A stretch of DNA of 64,000 nt from Cinnamomum chago. Lineage: Eukaryota > Streptophyta > Magnoliopsida > Laurales > Lauraceae. Location of the stretch: contig CP142452.1 of the NCBI GenBank assembly GCA_038049695.1, positions 53,464,501-53,528,500 on the forward strand. Reading direction: 5' to 3'. The position numbers and the translations under genes are program-made. The notes under the pieces are model-generated. The model saw only the letters and a list, made by a program, of their open reading frames with translations, was not told the DNA's origin and ran no database searches. How positions within the stretch are numbered: position 1 is the stretch's first letter; each line of letters starts with the position of its first letter. Below, piece after piece: positions 48,243-55,672 of the stretch.

Positions 48243-50709
48243 AAAATGTAACTCTAAAAGGTCACAGTCTAAGCATAATGGTGATGATATTTTGTTTGAT
48301 TATAAACATTTTTTTAGTTTTTAACTTAGCAGAGCTAACCAACATGAATATATATGAAAAAAATATATCAATATTATCATTTTATAATCATTCAGCGCTA
48401 CAGGATTTCATGCAAAGAGGGGACCGCTACATTCCCATATATTAGTCACTTTTGCAAAAGAACCACACTTTCTTTCATTTTACAATTTTTTGGATTTTCT
48501 GGAATTTTTTCAAATTTTTTGGGCGATTTTTTCAAATCACGCCGCTACGTAGCGCCGCCCGCTTCGTAGTAGTTTGGCGGCGGGCCGCTTTGCCAATCAC
48601 ACCACTGCCGCTATGCCAATCCCTAAATGGGATTCTTTGCAAAGATAGGAATCCTGTTCCTTAGAATTCGGTACGAATGTAGGACTTAGGACATGAATCC
48701 AAGAATATTAACTACGATGCTTACTATTGCAACCTTGTATACAGACAGGCCCGAGTCCACAGGCCCTTAGTAGGTCAGATCCTTGTATAGCTATATATAA
48801 TAGTTGACTCTGTCTAATCTTCTAGATAAGTTTAGGATACAATCTTCTGATTGTCATTAGCCCCAATTGAGGGCTTGATTGTAATCCGTAACAATCCAAT
48901 TAGGGCCTGATTTCAGCATTATATATACATCTCAGTTGATCCATGAGGGATACGACCAGTTATTCCAAAATTCCTCTTCTTTGTTTCTTCTTCTCTGTTT
49001 ATCTGTAGTCTAATGGCTTGACGTTATGAGCTCAAGTCAACTCGAAACAATGCTTGGCATAACCTTGAGAAAACACGATCTGACATGTAAATACGTGGCT
49101 AAATGGTTCCTCTGGCCCTTAACGTGCGGACCAAGGGTCCCATTGTAATTGTAACCCTATGTGCTCAAAGATGGGTCCTGCAGCCATCAAATCGATCAAA
49201 CCTGCTCATGCACTCCAATACTAGTGCAATTATGTGATAGCTAAACACGTGCGCATTTTGATACACATCACTTCTTAAAAAGGAGCAACTCCAACACATG
49301 GCTCCTATGGCCCTTGGGATGTGGACCATGGGTCCCATTGTGGTGCTTATATGTGCTCACACAAGGTCCTGCTACATTAGATTGATCAAACTTGCTTATA
49401 TACTCGAATGCCAGCACAGTGACATGATATATTAACTCAATTATCTTGATGCAGACACCCACGTCCTACTAAAGGATTTTAGATGCAAATTGGCAGTTTA
49501 AAGTGAAGGGCTTAATTAAAAGCCCAAATTCAATGAGAAATGCCCTAACTGAGAGTGTAAAGACCAGCAAAGGAGAGGAATCCTTAAGAGGGAAAAAAAC
49601 TGGCACAGGCAAAGATTTGAACAAGCTATATTTCCATTGATGATCAAGATAAAAGACATTGACACAATTAAACTTGGTTACTTCCCTGAAGATATCAGAG
49701 ATTTAGCCACCAAAAGCAACATTCAACAAACCTCAAATCACTAGTTCACAATTCGCAAAGCATTCGCACATGCTTAAAGTTGCCTATTTATCAAAACAAA
49801 GAGAAGATAGGCATTTATCAAGCCTCAACATCAATTGACAGGTAGGATTCTCATCCATTTTGGACTTCTCATCCAGCTGAATAAAGGCATTCATCCCCAA
49901 GTCTTTATCCAAAATAATTCAAGACTACTAAAAACAAAAACAAAACGACTAAATTACAAGCCTGACATATAAAAATTAGACTCATTAAAACTTTCCCAAA
50001 AAATTACAAGCCTTGCATATAAAAGATGAATTCCTTAGAACTTTCTCACGCAATTATGATCCTCTTCGTTAAAGACTTAGCTTTTCTCTTATGGGGAAGT
50101 GGTTACTGATTCACCATCTTAGACCAATATAATACATCCATGATAAAGGCCAAAGGGAGCCTAAGAAAAGACTAATATTATTCCTTTTTTTTCCTACTTT
50201 ACGAGCTAACAGATATTTTCAAGATGCAGGAGGCTTCTATGAAACTGTATTCAAGGATCCCGATAATCAACACTACAGTGTACAGACTAAGAGGCTTGGA
50301 TGTTTTAACAGTAATCAAACTTCCATGCTGAAGATTCTGAAAGTAATTAACCTATAACCCAAAAAGGTTTTTACAAAATATTACCACTAACCAATGTTTC
50401 TTTACAGATAAGTTGAATAAACAGATGAATTATTCCACAAGGACTACCTTACAACCCATTGTACAAAGGCGATCAGAACAAGCAAAAAAAAAAAAAAGAA
50501 GAGCAAGAAATATTTTGTTCAAAAACAATGATACTGATTGCATGGATTGACAAAGGTCACTTTTCCTTAAAAGTCTAATGACATAATACCTCTGCTTCAA
50601 ACATTCCTCCCAATACCAAAAGAGCAAAAGGGAGTGACCATCCTTCGATTCTGGCAGATGATTTAAACGTTGCTGCATGAGAGTTTTCAACTTACGATCC
50701 GGTAGAAGT
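13701..50709 (-). CDS. NOC1: NOC1/MAK21 (CEBPZ-like, SLOW WALKER2) gene, four internal exons
   Basis: NOC1/MAK21 family proteins are nucleolar factors that form the NOC1-NOC2 complex and are needed for maturation and export of the 60S ribosomal subunit. Four exons at 50590-50709, 44552-44627, 14090-14158 and 13701-13820 join in frame to give 128 codons of the conserved core, with signatures [48 protein letters not shown] and LVNKLGDP. All junctions use GT-AG and keep phase. Introns are about 6.0 kb, 30.4 kb and 269 bp. Family proteins are roughly 1000 residues, so most of the gene is outside the window or unseen. The coding parts show no lesion and may be functional. Confidence 0.88.
14090..14158 (-). 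CDS. NOC1: NOC1 exon (TIYSLLS to LVNK)
   Basis: 69 bp, 23 codons, phase 0 at both ends. Acceptor TTTTTTTTTGCAG, donor AAA then GTAAGT. It encodes [16 protein letters not shown], the strongest family signature here. It is separated from the preceding exon by a 30.4-kb intron and from the next by 269 bp. Confidence 0.9.
14159..15035. other. Intron sequence, nothing recognised
   Basis: The start of the giant intron on the exon 14090 side. AT-rich with a pyrimidine tract at 14338-14368. No gene, RNA or terminal repeat was recognised. Confidence 0.5.
15036..15417 (-). mobile_element. hAT-type MITE with GTAGCGGC-rich ends (copy 2)
   Basis: 382 bp. Ends CAAGGATCAAAACAGCGG and, from the right, CATAGTTCAAAATG. 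Flanking 8-bp repeats are AACATCAT and ATCATCAT (7 of 8). The internal block around 15318-15390 is the reverse complement of the start of the 3306 element, so it is the same family in the opposite orientation. It sits in the ATC repeat at the tail of an RTE LINE. Confidence 0.82.
15418..15785 (-). mobile_element. RTE-type LINE, 3' end fragment
   Basis: Starts with an (ATC)n run and CAAAGCCTTATCCCAACTAT, the well-known plant RTE LINE 3' terminus on the reverse strand. It contains the coding end with repeated Cys/His-type decay. The same sequence occurs at 37853-38165 and, further upstream in the element, at 40987 onward. Confidence 0.75.
15823..16252. repeat. Inverted-repeat unit, possible MITE
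   Basis: Arms of about 50 bp at 15823-15875 and 16198-16252 are inverted relatives, sharing TGTAACTCAGCTTTCTT and a CCACC-rich block. They enclose about 320 bp with a poly-T run. No clear target duplication was found. A 22-bp direct repeat starting TTTTTATATTG lies at 15781 and 15881. Confidence 0.45.
16258..17188 (-). mobile_element. L1-type LINE, 3' part
   Basis: The minus-strand 3' end begins at a T-run (poly-A tail) near 16258-16269, followed by the RNase H domain and the end of the zinc-binding RT-associated domain. It is interrupted at 17188 by a hAT element and resumes at 24882, where the frame gives [15 protein letters not shown]. Confidence 0.75.
16402..17015 (-). pseudogene. L1 LINE RNase H domain
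   Basis: The domain begins near 16860 with [19 protein letters not shown] (a D-to-N change in the usual NVDGA) and continues in another frame with [12 protein letters not shown], then [18 protein letters not shown]. These are the plant RNase H-like blocks found at the 3' end of L1 ORF2. A long poly-A/T run at 16755-16784 splits the domain and probably arose inside the GG(V/F) codons. Asn at the first catalytic position and the split make it non-functional. Confidence 0.75.
17640..19530 (-). pseudogene. hAT element C transposase
   Basis: Read 19530 to 17640 it has a BED zinc finger ([16 protein letters not shown], then Cys and His ligands to LLRHWQ), a core with [15 protein letters not shown] and [10 protein letters not shown], a FDPRLKL segment, and the C-terminal dimerisation domain with [19 protein letters not shown] and [13 protein letters not shown]. 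The order is that of Ac-like/SLEEPER hAT transposases. It is in at least five frame segments with stops, so it is inactive. The upstream end is cut off from the element terminus by the Harbinger insertion at 19562. Confidence 0.85.
20205..21353. other. Harbinger 5' region, no gene recognised
   Basis: The leader of the Harbinger element before its first gene. No motif or frame was recognised with confidence. Confidence 0.5.
21354..22340 (+). pseudogene. Harbinger ORF1, Myb/SANT-like protein
   Basis: The ORF1 partner binds element ends and recruits the transposase to the nucleus. Exon 1 (from ATG at 21354) encodes [21 protein letters not shown] and GWDPDHRRL, a Myb/SANT-like trihelix domain. 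A frame change near 21650 separates it from VWDQYLK. Exon 2 from 21789 (acceptor CTACAG) gives [19 protein letters not shown], an acidic linker, a basic [13 protein letters not shown] nuclear-signal-like block and a C-terminal helix ending ELEKY. One lesion only, so it is relatively fresh. Confidence 0.82.
22515..23871 (+). pseudogene. Harbinger transposase (DDE nuclease)
   Basis: Start ATG at 22515 ([13 protein letters not shown]). Exons 22515-23006, 23094-23324 and 23406-23871 are separated by short GT-AG introns. The DDE catalytic triad residues are all present: Asp in GGIDGTH, Asp in [14 protein letters not shown], and Glu in [15 protein letters not shown]. The N-terminal helix-turn-helix region includes [15 protein letters not shown]. 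Lesions are a frame change near 23140 after THVSASF and another near 23650 before the ALHNFIKM block. Length matches a normal Harbinger transposase of about 400 residues. Confidence 0.87.
24882..24935 (-). pseudogene. L1 LINE, continuation beyond hAT element C
   Basis: The minus strand reads [17 protein letters not shown], the zinc-binding domain that precedes the RNase H of L1 elements. It continues the LINE interrupted at 17188. The LINE 5' end appears truncated near here. Confidence 0.65.
24936..25867 (+). repeat. LTR-like sequence left of copia C
   Basis: AT-rich leader-like DNA, then a CT-rich stretch at 25280-25450. It may be one side of a Ty3/gypsy LTR whose other side is 31347-33394, with copia C inserted between. 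This rests on the TGACA-type end at 33394 and general composition only. Confidence 0.3.
25868..26186 (+). repeat. Copia C 5' LTR
   Basis: 319 bp, TGTAAAG to CTCTAACA. The right edge is set by the primer-binding site. Confidence 0.92.
26187..26200 (+). other. Copia C primer-binding site
   Basis: TGGTATCAGAGCCA, complementary to initiator tRNA-Met, immediately after the LTR. Confidence 0.92.
26866..31022 (+). pseudogene. Copia C gag-pol polyprotein
   Basis: Start ATG at 26866 (MSSDRSVSG, then LDGTNYPYW). A small deletion near 26970-26980 shifts the frame at the KLW-type motif; the long frame then runs to 30356. In order: gag, a zinc knuckle whose last Cys is Trp ([14 protein letters not shown]), a protease with YSGAS instead of DSGAS, integrase ([42 protein letters not shown] lacking the usual Gly), reverse transcriptase ([27 protein letters not shown] lacks one Glu), then RNase H after a frame change near 30340, and a final break at 30788. 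It is dead despite the long frame. Confidence 0.93.
31027..31346 (+). repeat. Copia C 3' LTR, altered terminus
   Basis: TGTAAAG to TCTCTA. The last three bases expected from the 5' LTR (ACA) are replaced by TGA. It has a longer CT run than the 5' copy. Confidence 0.88.
31347..33394 (+). repeat. Unclassified LTR-like sequence ending in TGACA
   Basis: No protein domain. It has repeated ACCGAAGG motifs at 31545-31660, transcript-leader-like text, and an end GGGTGCATGACA that resembles the 3' terminus of chromovirus-type gypsy LTRs. No start or target duplication could be fixed. Confidence 0.35.
33401..35077 (+). repeat. Solo LTR, 1.68 kb
   Basis: Starts TGTTAGATTGTGTGG and ends ATTTCCAACA, with the perfect 5-bp duplication ATAAC at 33396-33400 and 35078-35082. 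No primer site or coding part is next to it. A TATAAATATAGG box lies at 34561. Solo LTRs arise by recombination between the two LTRs of one element. The length suggests a Sire/Maximus-type copia or a gypsy element; which one is unknown. Confidence 0.85.
35083..37852. other. No gene found in 2.8 kb of intron
   Basis: At 35330 the sequence AAACGGGCCC followed by TTA looks like the right end of a Harbinger/Tourist element without a visible left end. The rest is AT-rich with T and A runs and no recognised domain. Confidence 0.5.
37853..38165 (-). mobile_element. RTE LINE 3' end (split element)
   Basis: Begins ATCATCATCAAAGCC and has the same 3' terminus as 15418-15785. Its upstream continuation starts at 40987, so 2.8 kb of other DNA has been inserted in between. 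Confidence 0.78.
38166..38603 (+). pseudogene. Ty3/gypsy chromovirus integrase C-terminus fragment
   Basis: The plus strand gives [14 protein letters not shown], then [34 protein letters not shown] and [13 protein letters not shown]. These are the integrase C-terminal and post-integrase blocks of chromovirus (Tekay/Del-like) gypsy elements. A TAG replaces a codon before FARVHK, and TAA follows KEST. A purine tract AAGGAAGGGAGTA leads straight into an LTR at 38604, so this is the 3' end of an element whose 5' part is missing. Confidence 0.83.
38604..39175 (+). repeat. Gypsy 3' LTR, plus orientation
   Basis: Begins TGTAATATCCTGCATCACGT. It has TATATAAGCAAACCATCGG near 38862. It is homologous, in inverted orientation, to 40406-40986. 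Homology fades after GATATTGTTTTGG near 39170, so the true end is unclear. Confidence 0.75.
39176..40405. other. Spacer between inverted gypsy LTRs
   Basis: Mostly unrecognised AT-rich DNA with a (GA)n run at 39811-39825. On the minus strand a CAGTGGCGGACCCAGG terminus at 40083-40098 has the form of a hAT element end, but no matching left end or 8-bp duplication was found. Confidence 0.4.
40406..40986 (-). repeat. Gypsy LTR, minus orientation
   Basis: Read on the minus strand it begins TGTAATATCCTGCATCACGT at 40986 and follows the 38604 LTR for about 570 bp. Its outer end joins RTE LINE sequence directly (ACATCCACC). Confidence 0.78.
40987..41830 (-). pseudogene. RTE LINE reverse transcriptase
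   Basis: Read 41830 downward: [17 protein letters not shown], then [38 protein letters not shown], and the catalytic [15 protein letters not shown]. The second F/YxDD block and flanks are typical of plant RTE elements. The codon before CMLFADD is TAG where the family has Trp, and other stops follow. 41830-41905 carries the GGATCCCAAGCCTGAGTAAA sequence that occurs in the same LINE family. The 5' part is missing. Confidence 0.85.
42063..44228 (+). repeat. Ty3/gypsy (Athila/Tat-like) LTR region
   Basis: Near the right side TCTTCGTGGGATCGACCTCG is followed by TTGTGCGCTTGCGAG and then TTGGCGC, the arrangement found at the LTR end and Asp-tRNA-type primer site of Athila/Tat/Ogre gypsy elements. 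The left edge (TGACGTAGGACC) is a guess. No gag or pol follows, so this is a solo or truncated copy in the giant intron. Confidence 0.5.
44552..44627 (-). CDS. NOC1: NOC1 exon ([12 protein letters not shown] to DKALK)
   Basis: 76 bp: one base completing the Arg codon from the previous exon, then 25 codons. Acceptor CTTTTTTAG, donor AAG then GTCCGT (a weak third position). It joins GCT TTG AAG to ACA ATC TAT in the exon 30 kb away, restoring the family sequence DKALKTIYSLL. Confidence 0.9.
45597..46432. mobile_element. Non-autonomous hAT element with TTTCGGCC repeats
   Basis: 836 bp with perfect 8-bp duplications ATGCAGAC (45589-45596 and 46433-46440). Ends CATAGTTGTTAATTTCG and, from the right, CGTAGTTATCAATTTCG. 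Subterminal zones are dense in ATTTCGG and CGGCCGAAAT motifs, probably transposase-binding sites. No transposase; it contains a CT/TC-rich core. It is a different hAT family from the GTAGCGGC group. Confidence 0.88.
47241..48625 (+). mobile_element. Non-autonomous hAT element, 1.4 kb (copy 2)
   Basis: 1,385 bp with perfect duplications AATGGGAT (47233-47240 and 48626-48633). Left end CAAGGATGTAAATCGGGCGT; right end, reversed, TAGGGATTGGCATAGCGG. Its plan matches 4609-6014 in reverse: a trinucleotide-rich GC block (47470-47680), then degenerate AATTTCACTCTAAT-type repeats (47880-48140), then the GCCGCTACGTAGCG-rich end. No transposase. Confidence 0.88.
48153..48242. repeat. (CT)n(TA)n microsatellite
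   Basis: About 33 CT units followed by about 12 TA units, inside the hAT copy at 47241-48625. Confidence 0.97.
48737..49015 (+). repeat. Possible copia solo LTR
   Basis: Starts TGTATACAGACAGGCCC and has LTR-like text (GGCCCTTAGTAGG, TTATATATACATC). It interrupts a sequence that is continuous in a related copy at 45474-45596. No canonical CA end or target duplication is certain. Confidence 0.4.
49098..49450 (+). repeat. Diverged direct duplication, about 195 bp period
   Basis: Two copies share GGACCA-GGGTCCCATTGT, TATGTGCTCA and GATCAAAC-TGCT. Function unknown. Confidence 0.6.
49451..50589. other. Intron sequence, nothing recognised
   Basis: AT-rich NOC1 intron with no domain or terminal repeat found. 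Confidence 0.5.
50590..50709 (-). CDS. NOC1: NOC1 exon (LLPDRKL to LKQ)
   Basis: 120 bp: one leading base, 39 codons and two trailing bases (phase 2). Acceptor CACTTTTCCAG, donor AGAG then GTATTATG. It encodes [13 protein letters not shown] and [14 protein letters not shown], strong NOC1 family signatures. The exon before it (expected to end with a LKEMF-type helix) was not found to the right. Confidence 0.9.
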
Positions 50710-51151
50710 CTGGAAAAGTGACAATAGCAAACCTTAATCAGATTCAATGTGAATAAATGATTGCATAAATTGAAAGACATTTATAAAAAAAAAATAGTCA
50801 TATTGATATAACAAACCTAAAGGAAAGCATGTTTACGCAGGAGAAAACAGGTACACCACTAACTTTTTTTTATATATAACAACGTACACCACTAACATTA
50901 ATCAGATTCAATGCCTGAAGAGAAGAAAATCATTTTTCTTTTCCCACACTGCCATTGGGCACCAAGTTTCAACAAGACGTTAACCTTCTGCTTTATGCGG
51001 CCTTGAGAATGGGACCAACAATTTACTGCACTAAGCAACATGGTGGAGTTTTTAAAAATATTAAAATTTTGTTTTTAGCTGGTTGGCTGGTGGCAGAGTA
51101 GAAAATATTTATTAGGTAAAAATCATTAAACAATGTAGAAATGTAGATTCT

Positions 51152-52438
51152 TTTTTTTTTTTTGAATAATAACTTTCATTAAAGCACTTCAGTACAAGAG
51201 GCTTATACAGACAGAACAAACAAAGACCCAAAACAAGAGACCACCAACACTAGAGACTGTCCAAAGACAAAAGAAAAACCCCCAAAGCTACAACACCCAC
51301 CCTGGTCCCCAACTTAAGAGAACGCTATATCCTTCCAATTGTACATTATTTGGTGTATAGGATAGTCTTTAAATAAGGTATTAATCTTCACCCATTGTGT
51401 GACTGAAAATTTGATCTTTATTAGATAGGATCTCTTCAGAACTATTTGTTTCCTCAAAGCACCTAGCGTTTCTCTCTTTCCAAATGTGCCAAATTGCCGA
51501 TAGAAACGAAAGCTTCCACAGCTCCTTCCCACTCGGCGACCCAATGGGAGACTTCCAAGCTTCGAAAAGGTGTTGAAGGAGCTTCGGCAGAACCCATTTG
51601 CATCCAAACCAGCCTATGACTGAATTCCATATTTTCACCGCATATCTGCATCTTAATAGGAGATGATCAACAGTTTCCTCATCCTCCAAGCACATTGGGC
51701 AAGCATTGACCACGATCATTCCTCTTTTCCTAAGATTATCCAGGGTTAGAATTCTTCTTTTGAGAGCAATCCAACCAAAAGCCACTACCATAGGTGGCAC
51801 CTTGAACCTCCATATACCTACCAAACTGTTTCTACCGCCCTCCCTCATAGTCAGAGCTGAATAGAAGGAAGAGACAGAGAAAGACCCTTCTTGAAGATCA
51901 CCAAATCCTTGTATCTTCCCCTTCACCAGGGATTTGAGTATCCCTTAAGATATCTAGGAGAGATAAATTTTGTCTCCTCATGCTCCTTCAAATTTCCCTT
52001 GAAAGTCGTGCTCCAAGAAATCTGACCTCCCGTACCTGGTCGATCTATGTACCTTTCCACCTTCGCTTGCCTCTCCAGAGCACACCCAAACAAATCTGGG
52101 AATTTTGAAGCTAAAGGGCCATCACCCGCCCATGTGTCTTGCCAAAAGAGAATTTTCTTTTAATATTCTGCATGAACCTGTCTTTAACAGAAGTTACACC
52201 TTTACTTATTGCTGAGCACTTGAATATAGTGCCATGAAACTCCCACCCATCCCTTTGATTGCCATATTTTTCCATCACAATTAGCCTCCACAAACCTTCC
52301 AACTCATCTCCCAACCTCCAAAGCCATTTTCCTAGCAACGCTCTATTCATTTGTCTTACGGATCTTATGCCCAGGCCTCCCTCAAATTTTGAGGAGCACA
52401 CCGACGCCCAATCTACTAAGAAATGTAGATTCTATAAA
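51152..52438 (-). mobile_element. 5'-truncated L1 LINE with target duplications
   Basis: The minus-strand element has a poly-A tail at 51152-51163 (T run on plus) and is flanked by the perfect 15-bp repeat AGAAATGTAGATTCT at 51137-51151 and 52439-52453. 1,287 bp remain. This is the classic result of target-primed reverse transcription. Confidence 0.9.
51381..52401 (-). pseudogene. L1 ORF2 C-terminal part
   Basis: Read 52401 down: KFEGGLGIRSVRQMNRALLGKW, the region after the reverse transcriptase. After decayed frames comes SFSVSSFYSAL, then the zinc-binding domain with CPMCLEDEETVDHLLLRC and IWHIWKERNARCFE. Several stops lie between. Confidence 0.82.
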
Positions 52439-52479
52439 GCAACATAAGAATTTAAAAGCATAGGAAGCAATTGATTTAA

Positions 52480-52612
52480 AAGGGCCAGTTTATTTGCATT
52501 GAATTGGAATACATAGGAAGTAATTGATTCATATGGGCCTCTTTGTTTGCATGGAAATGGAATGCATTGGAATTCATTGCCAAATGGGCCTGTTGTTTGC
52601 ATGCACTTGGAA
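52480..52612 (+). repeat. About 52-bp tandem repeat, three copies
   Basis: Units contain GGGCC, then a TTTGCAT and a TTGGAAT block. Just right of it, TAGGGCTGTCAAAGGGA at 52615 has the form of a hAT end without a partner. Confidence 0.55.
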
Positions 52613-52981
52613 TTAGGGCTGTCAAAGGGACAGGCACGGGTGGGCCAAAGCCCTCAGAGGGCCTGCACTACCTAGGCCCTTACCCTACCTTTGAGGGCCA
52701 GAGCCGGGGCTAGGGCAGAGCTCCAAGCCTCAAAACAAGAAAACCTTTTTATTTTAAAACATTTTTACCAAGAATTGAGTGTCAACCAAGCATTATCTTG
52801 TCTAACCTTAATTGCGAAAGAACCATTAAGAAAACATTTGGAGAATATAAGATGTCTCTAAAAGCCTTCTTTATCGGATAAAATGAATGCAAAAGAAAAC
52901 ATTTGGAGAATATAAGTTGTCTCTAAAAGCCTTCTCTATCGGACAAAATGATGCAGCAGCACCAATATTTCGTTGGAGACA

Positions 52982-53669
52982 AACTCATGGGCCACATGTA
53001 GGACCCAAGGAGGTCTAGAGATTTTCTTATTTCTGAGTGTTATCAGTCTCTAATTTTAGTAAAGAATTGTAATTAGGAATAGCTTTCTAATTTCTTTAGA
53101 GCACGTTTGGTAACAGGCAAGGAATCCATAGATCTGATGATTCTTCACAACCACTGGAGCAAGGATTCCTCGCTGGAGATTAGTATAGTTGAGGATTTCA
53201 CATTAATATTGGTGTGTATCGATGCATACAGAAGAGAAATTTAGAGTCCGGTGTGCAAATCCACTTGAGTGAGGATTTTCAAATCTTATGGGGGTTAGTT
53301 GGATCTGAAAATCCTAACAAATGAAGATTTCCATTCGTCCAAATCCTCAGGAAGTTACAATTGCCAAATATCGATTTACCACAACTTTAGGGAAACAAAA
53401 AATCTTTTCCCTGAAGATTTGGCTGCCAAACGTGACCTTAGTTTCCTAGTTTGATTAGGTTTTCCTTAGCCCCTTAGTTTCTTTTATTATTAATATGGCA
53501 TTGCAAAGATCAATAATCTCATATTTGAGTTAAAAGAATTTTTCCCTAGTGGGATTTATCGTTGGAGAGTGGTCTTCATCTTGTCATTGTTTATGCAGAA
53601 ACCCATAATTGTGTTGCGGCACCTACAATCCAATCCTAACCCTGGGATCTGCATCAATTGGTATCAAAG
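52982..53669 (+). repeat. Possible copia LTR and primer-site remnant
   Basis: TGGTATCAAAG at 53659-53669 is one base from the tRNA-Met primer site, and the preceding DNA is LTR-like (GGACCCAAGGAGG at the left). It is interrupted by the MITE at 53099-53437. No gag follows. Confidence 0.35.
53099..53437. mobile_element. Tourist/Harbinger-type MITE
   Basis: 339 bp flanked by TTA (53096-53098 and 53438-53440). Ends GAGCACGTTTGG and, from the right, GGTCACGTTTGG. No coding sequence. Confidence 0.72.
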
Positions 53670-53997
53670 AGAAGATCCATGTCGCTCTGATCAATCTCCG
53701 ATCTCAACCTATCCATCCATCCAAAAAAAAAAACCCCCCACTATCTGCACTATCCCAAAGCCCCATTAATAGCTCATCCATGTCCATTGTCTTCTCCTCA
53801 AGCACCCCATCATCTCTAACCATTACAGAAACCCCTCAATCCAAAAAAAAAAAAAAAAAACCCATCCCACCCTGCTAAACCTAGTCCACTAACCAAGGTT
53901 TAAAAAAGTCGACTCACCAAGCCGATCCTGAGCCCCTCCCAAACACTGTTTTCACACCCGAGCCGATCCTGAGTTTCCCTTTGGGTCCCAAGTCTTC

Positions 53998-54610
53998 TGG
54001 AAATTGCACTTTACGACCTGTCTTTTACTGCACTTATATCTGAAACTTTTTTTGTGTATTCAATGAGTCCTTAACATTCTTAATTGAGGAAATGCCCCTG
54101 AGATTTGTTGTTTTCTTAGCTGCATTGTTTTAGTTCCTTTCTTGAGCATTATATTATCTGAAATTGCATTTAGGGGCCTGAGATTTTACTGTTTCACAAC
54201 TGAACCTGTTTAAGATCATTTTCTTTATTAATAACCTTCTAAAATTCCAATTTAGCCCCTGATATTTACTAGTTTCATGTCCGGACCTGTCTATGGTTGT
54301 TCCATTGAGTGCCAGGTTTCTAAAATTGCACATAAGACCCTGCTGTTTATTCTTTTTACATCTGAACCTATTTGAGTCATTTCTTGAGTTCTAACTGCGT
54401 GAAATTGTGTTTAAACACCCTGAACCATGATATTAACAGTTGGACATGCTTTCAGCTATTTCTTACAGTTCCACATTTCTACAATTGCAAATAACTCCCG
54501 GTCACTTGCTACTTTTACAATTGAGCCTTTTGCACGTCATTTTTATGGATTCAAAGATTGTGGGAATTGCATGTTAGCCTCTGTTACTTAGTCCTTTATG
54601 GCTGGAGGTG
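53998..54610 (+). repeat. Degenerate 80-bp tandem repeat, seven to eight copies
   Basis: A GAAATTGCA-TTAG-CCCTG-TATTTACT pattern recurs near 53998, 54160, 54240, 54320, 54400, 54480 and 54563, each about 80 bp apart. Copies are only roughly 60-70 percent alike by eye. Confidence 0.7.
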
Positions 54611-54866
54611 TTATTTGACTTGTTTGTATCCCCATTCTTTCACGATCATTTGAGAACTTGTGGTAACTTGGGAATGATTCCCCAAGATTCGCATTTTTAT
54701 TCGATGAGTAGAATTTAGTCTAGTTTGGTTGAAGCTAATAATGTTCATGTTAAGTTACGTGGTATATTTATGTGTTGATAGACAGTGATTCATGTTTGAG
54801 GCACCATTGATCAGTTGGCTAGTACAGTGGGTTGGTCTAGGCTGTGATTGAGCATTTGGGGCCGGG

Positions 54867-55040
54867 GGGTGTGGGGAGTCCTTTGTGCCTAAATACCCAA
54901 CTTGGAGTGAGGGATGTGGGGAGTCCCTTGTGCCTAAATATCCAGCTTGGAGCGGGGGATGTGGGGAGTCCCTATGCCTAAATAGTAAATTCCCATTTGG
55001 AGCAGGGGATGTGGGAAGTTCCTTGTGCCTAAAGCCAGTT
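54867..55040 (+). repeat. 45-50 bp tandem repeat, four copies
   Basis: GTGGGGAGTCC with TTGTGCCTAAAT recurs at 54871, 54916, 54961 and 55011. Confidence 0.85.
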
Positions 55041-55672
55041 TGCAGCTAGTCCCATTGAGAACTCTTGTTGTTTGTTACTTGGCTTAGAGCACTCCTAGCA
55101 AGTAGTGTCAGTATTTGATGAGACGTGCCCCTATTGTTATTTTGCTGTATATTCACTCATGTGTCTTATATTCTAATAATTTAGCGCATCTAAAAGTTAA
55201 TCACTAAAATTCATTTGTTGTATTCTGTTTCACATTGAATTCAACCCATATTTGCATTCTAGTATACTCCGTAGAACTATATATTCTAAAATACTCTTCC
55301 CATGTAGATTACTACTTGTTGTGACTAGGTTTTGTTTAATTATGCAGATTTTGAGGTAGGAGACCCATCTATGAGCTTCACTGAGGCAATAGGGATAGAG
55401 GACTGAGCAGTCGGATTACACCTTAGAGTTTGAGATTTCCTTTTCCATTGGAGACTAGTTTGATATTATTGATGCTTAATTGAACTGTTTCATTTCATAG
55501 TTAAATTTTAGTATATGAAACTTTTCTGGCTAGTTTGAACTTTAATTGAATTTGAGATTTTAGATGTGATATGCATGCTCTTTTACTACTTACAGATTTG
55601 ACATATGTTAAGGGGGGCGAAAAGAAAAACACACTTCAGAATTCGAGGCGCCCAGGTTTTGGGGCATTACAA
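55041..55672 (+). repeat. Gypsy-type LTR end
   Basis: The segment ends GGTTTTGGGGCATTACA at 55672, a terminus typical of chromovirus (Tekay/Del) LTRs, so the tandem arrays at 53998-55040 are probably inside one LTR. The left end and target duplication were not found. Confidence 0.42.

Noticed and set aside
52615..52740. hAT element starting TAGGGCTGTCAAAGGG
   Set aside because: No matching right terminus found downstream.
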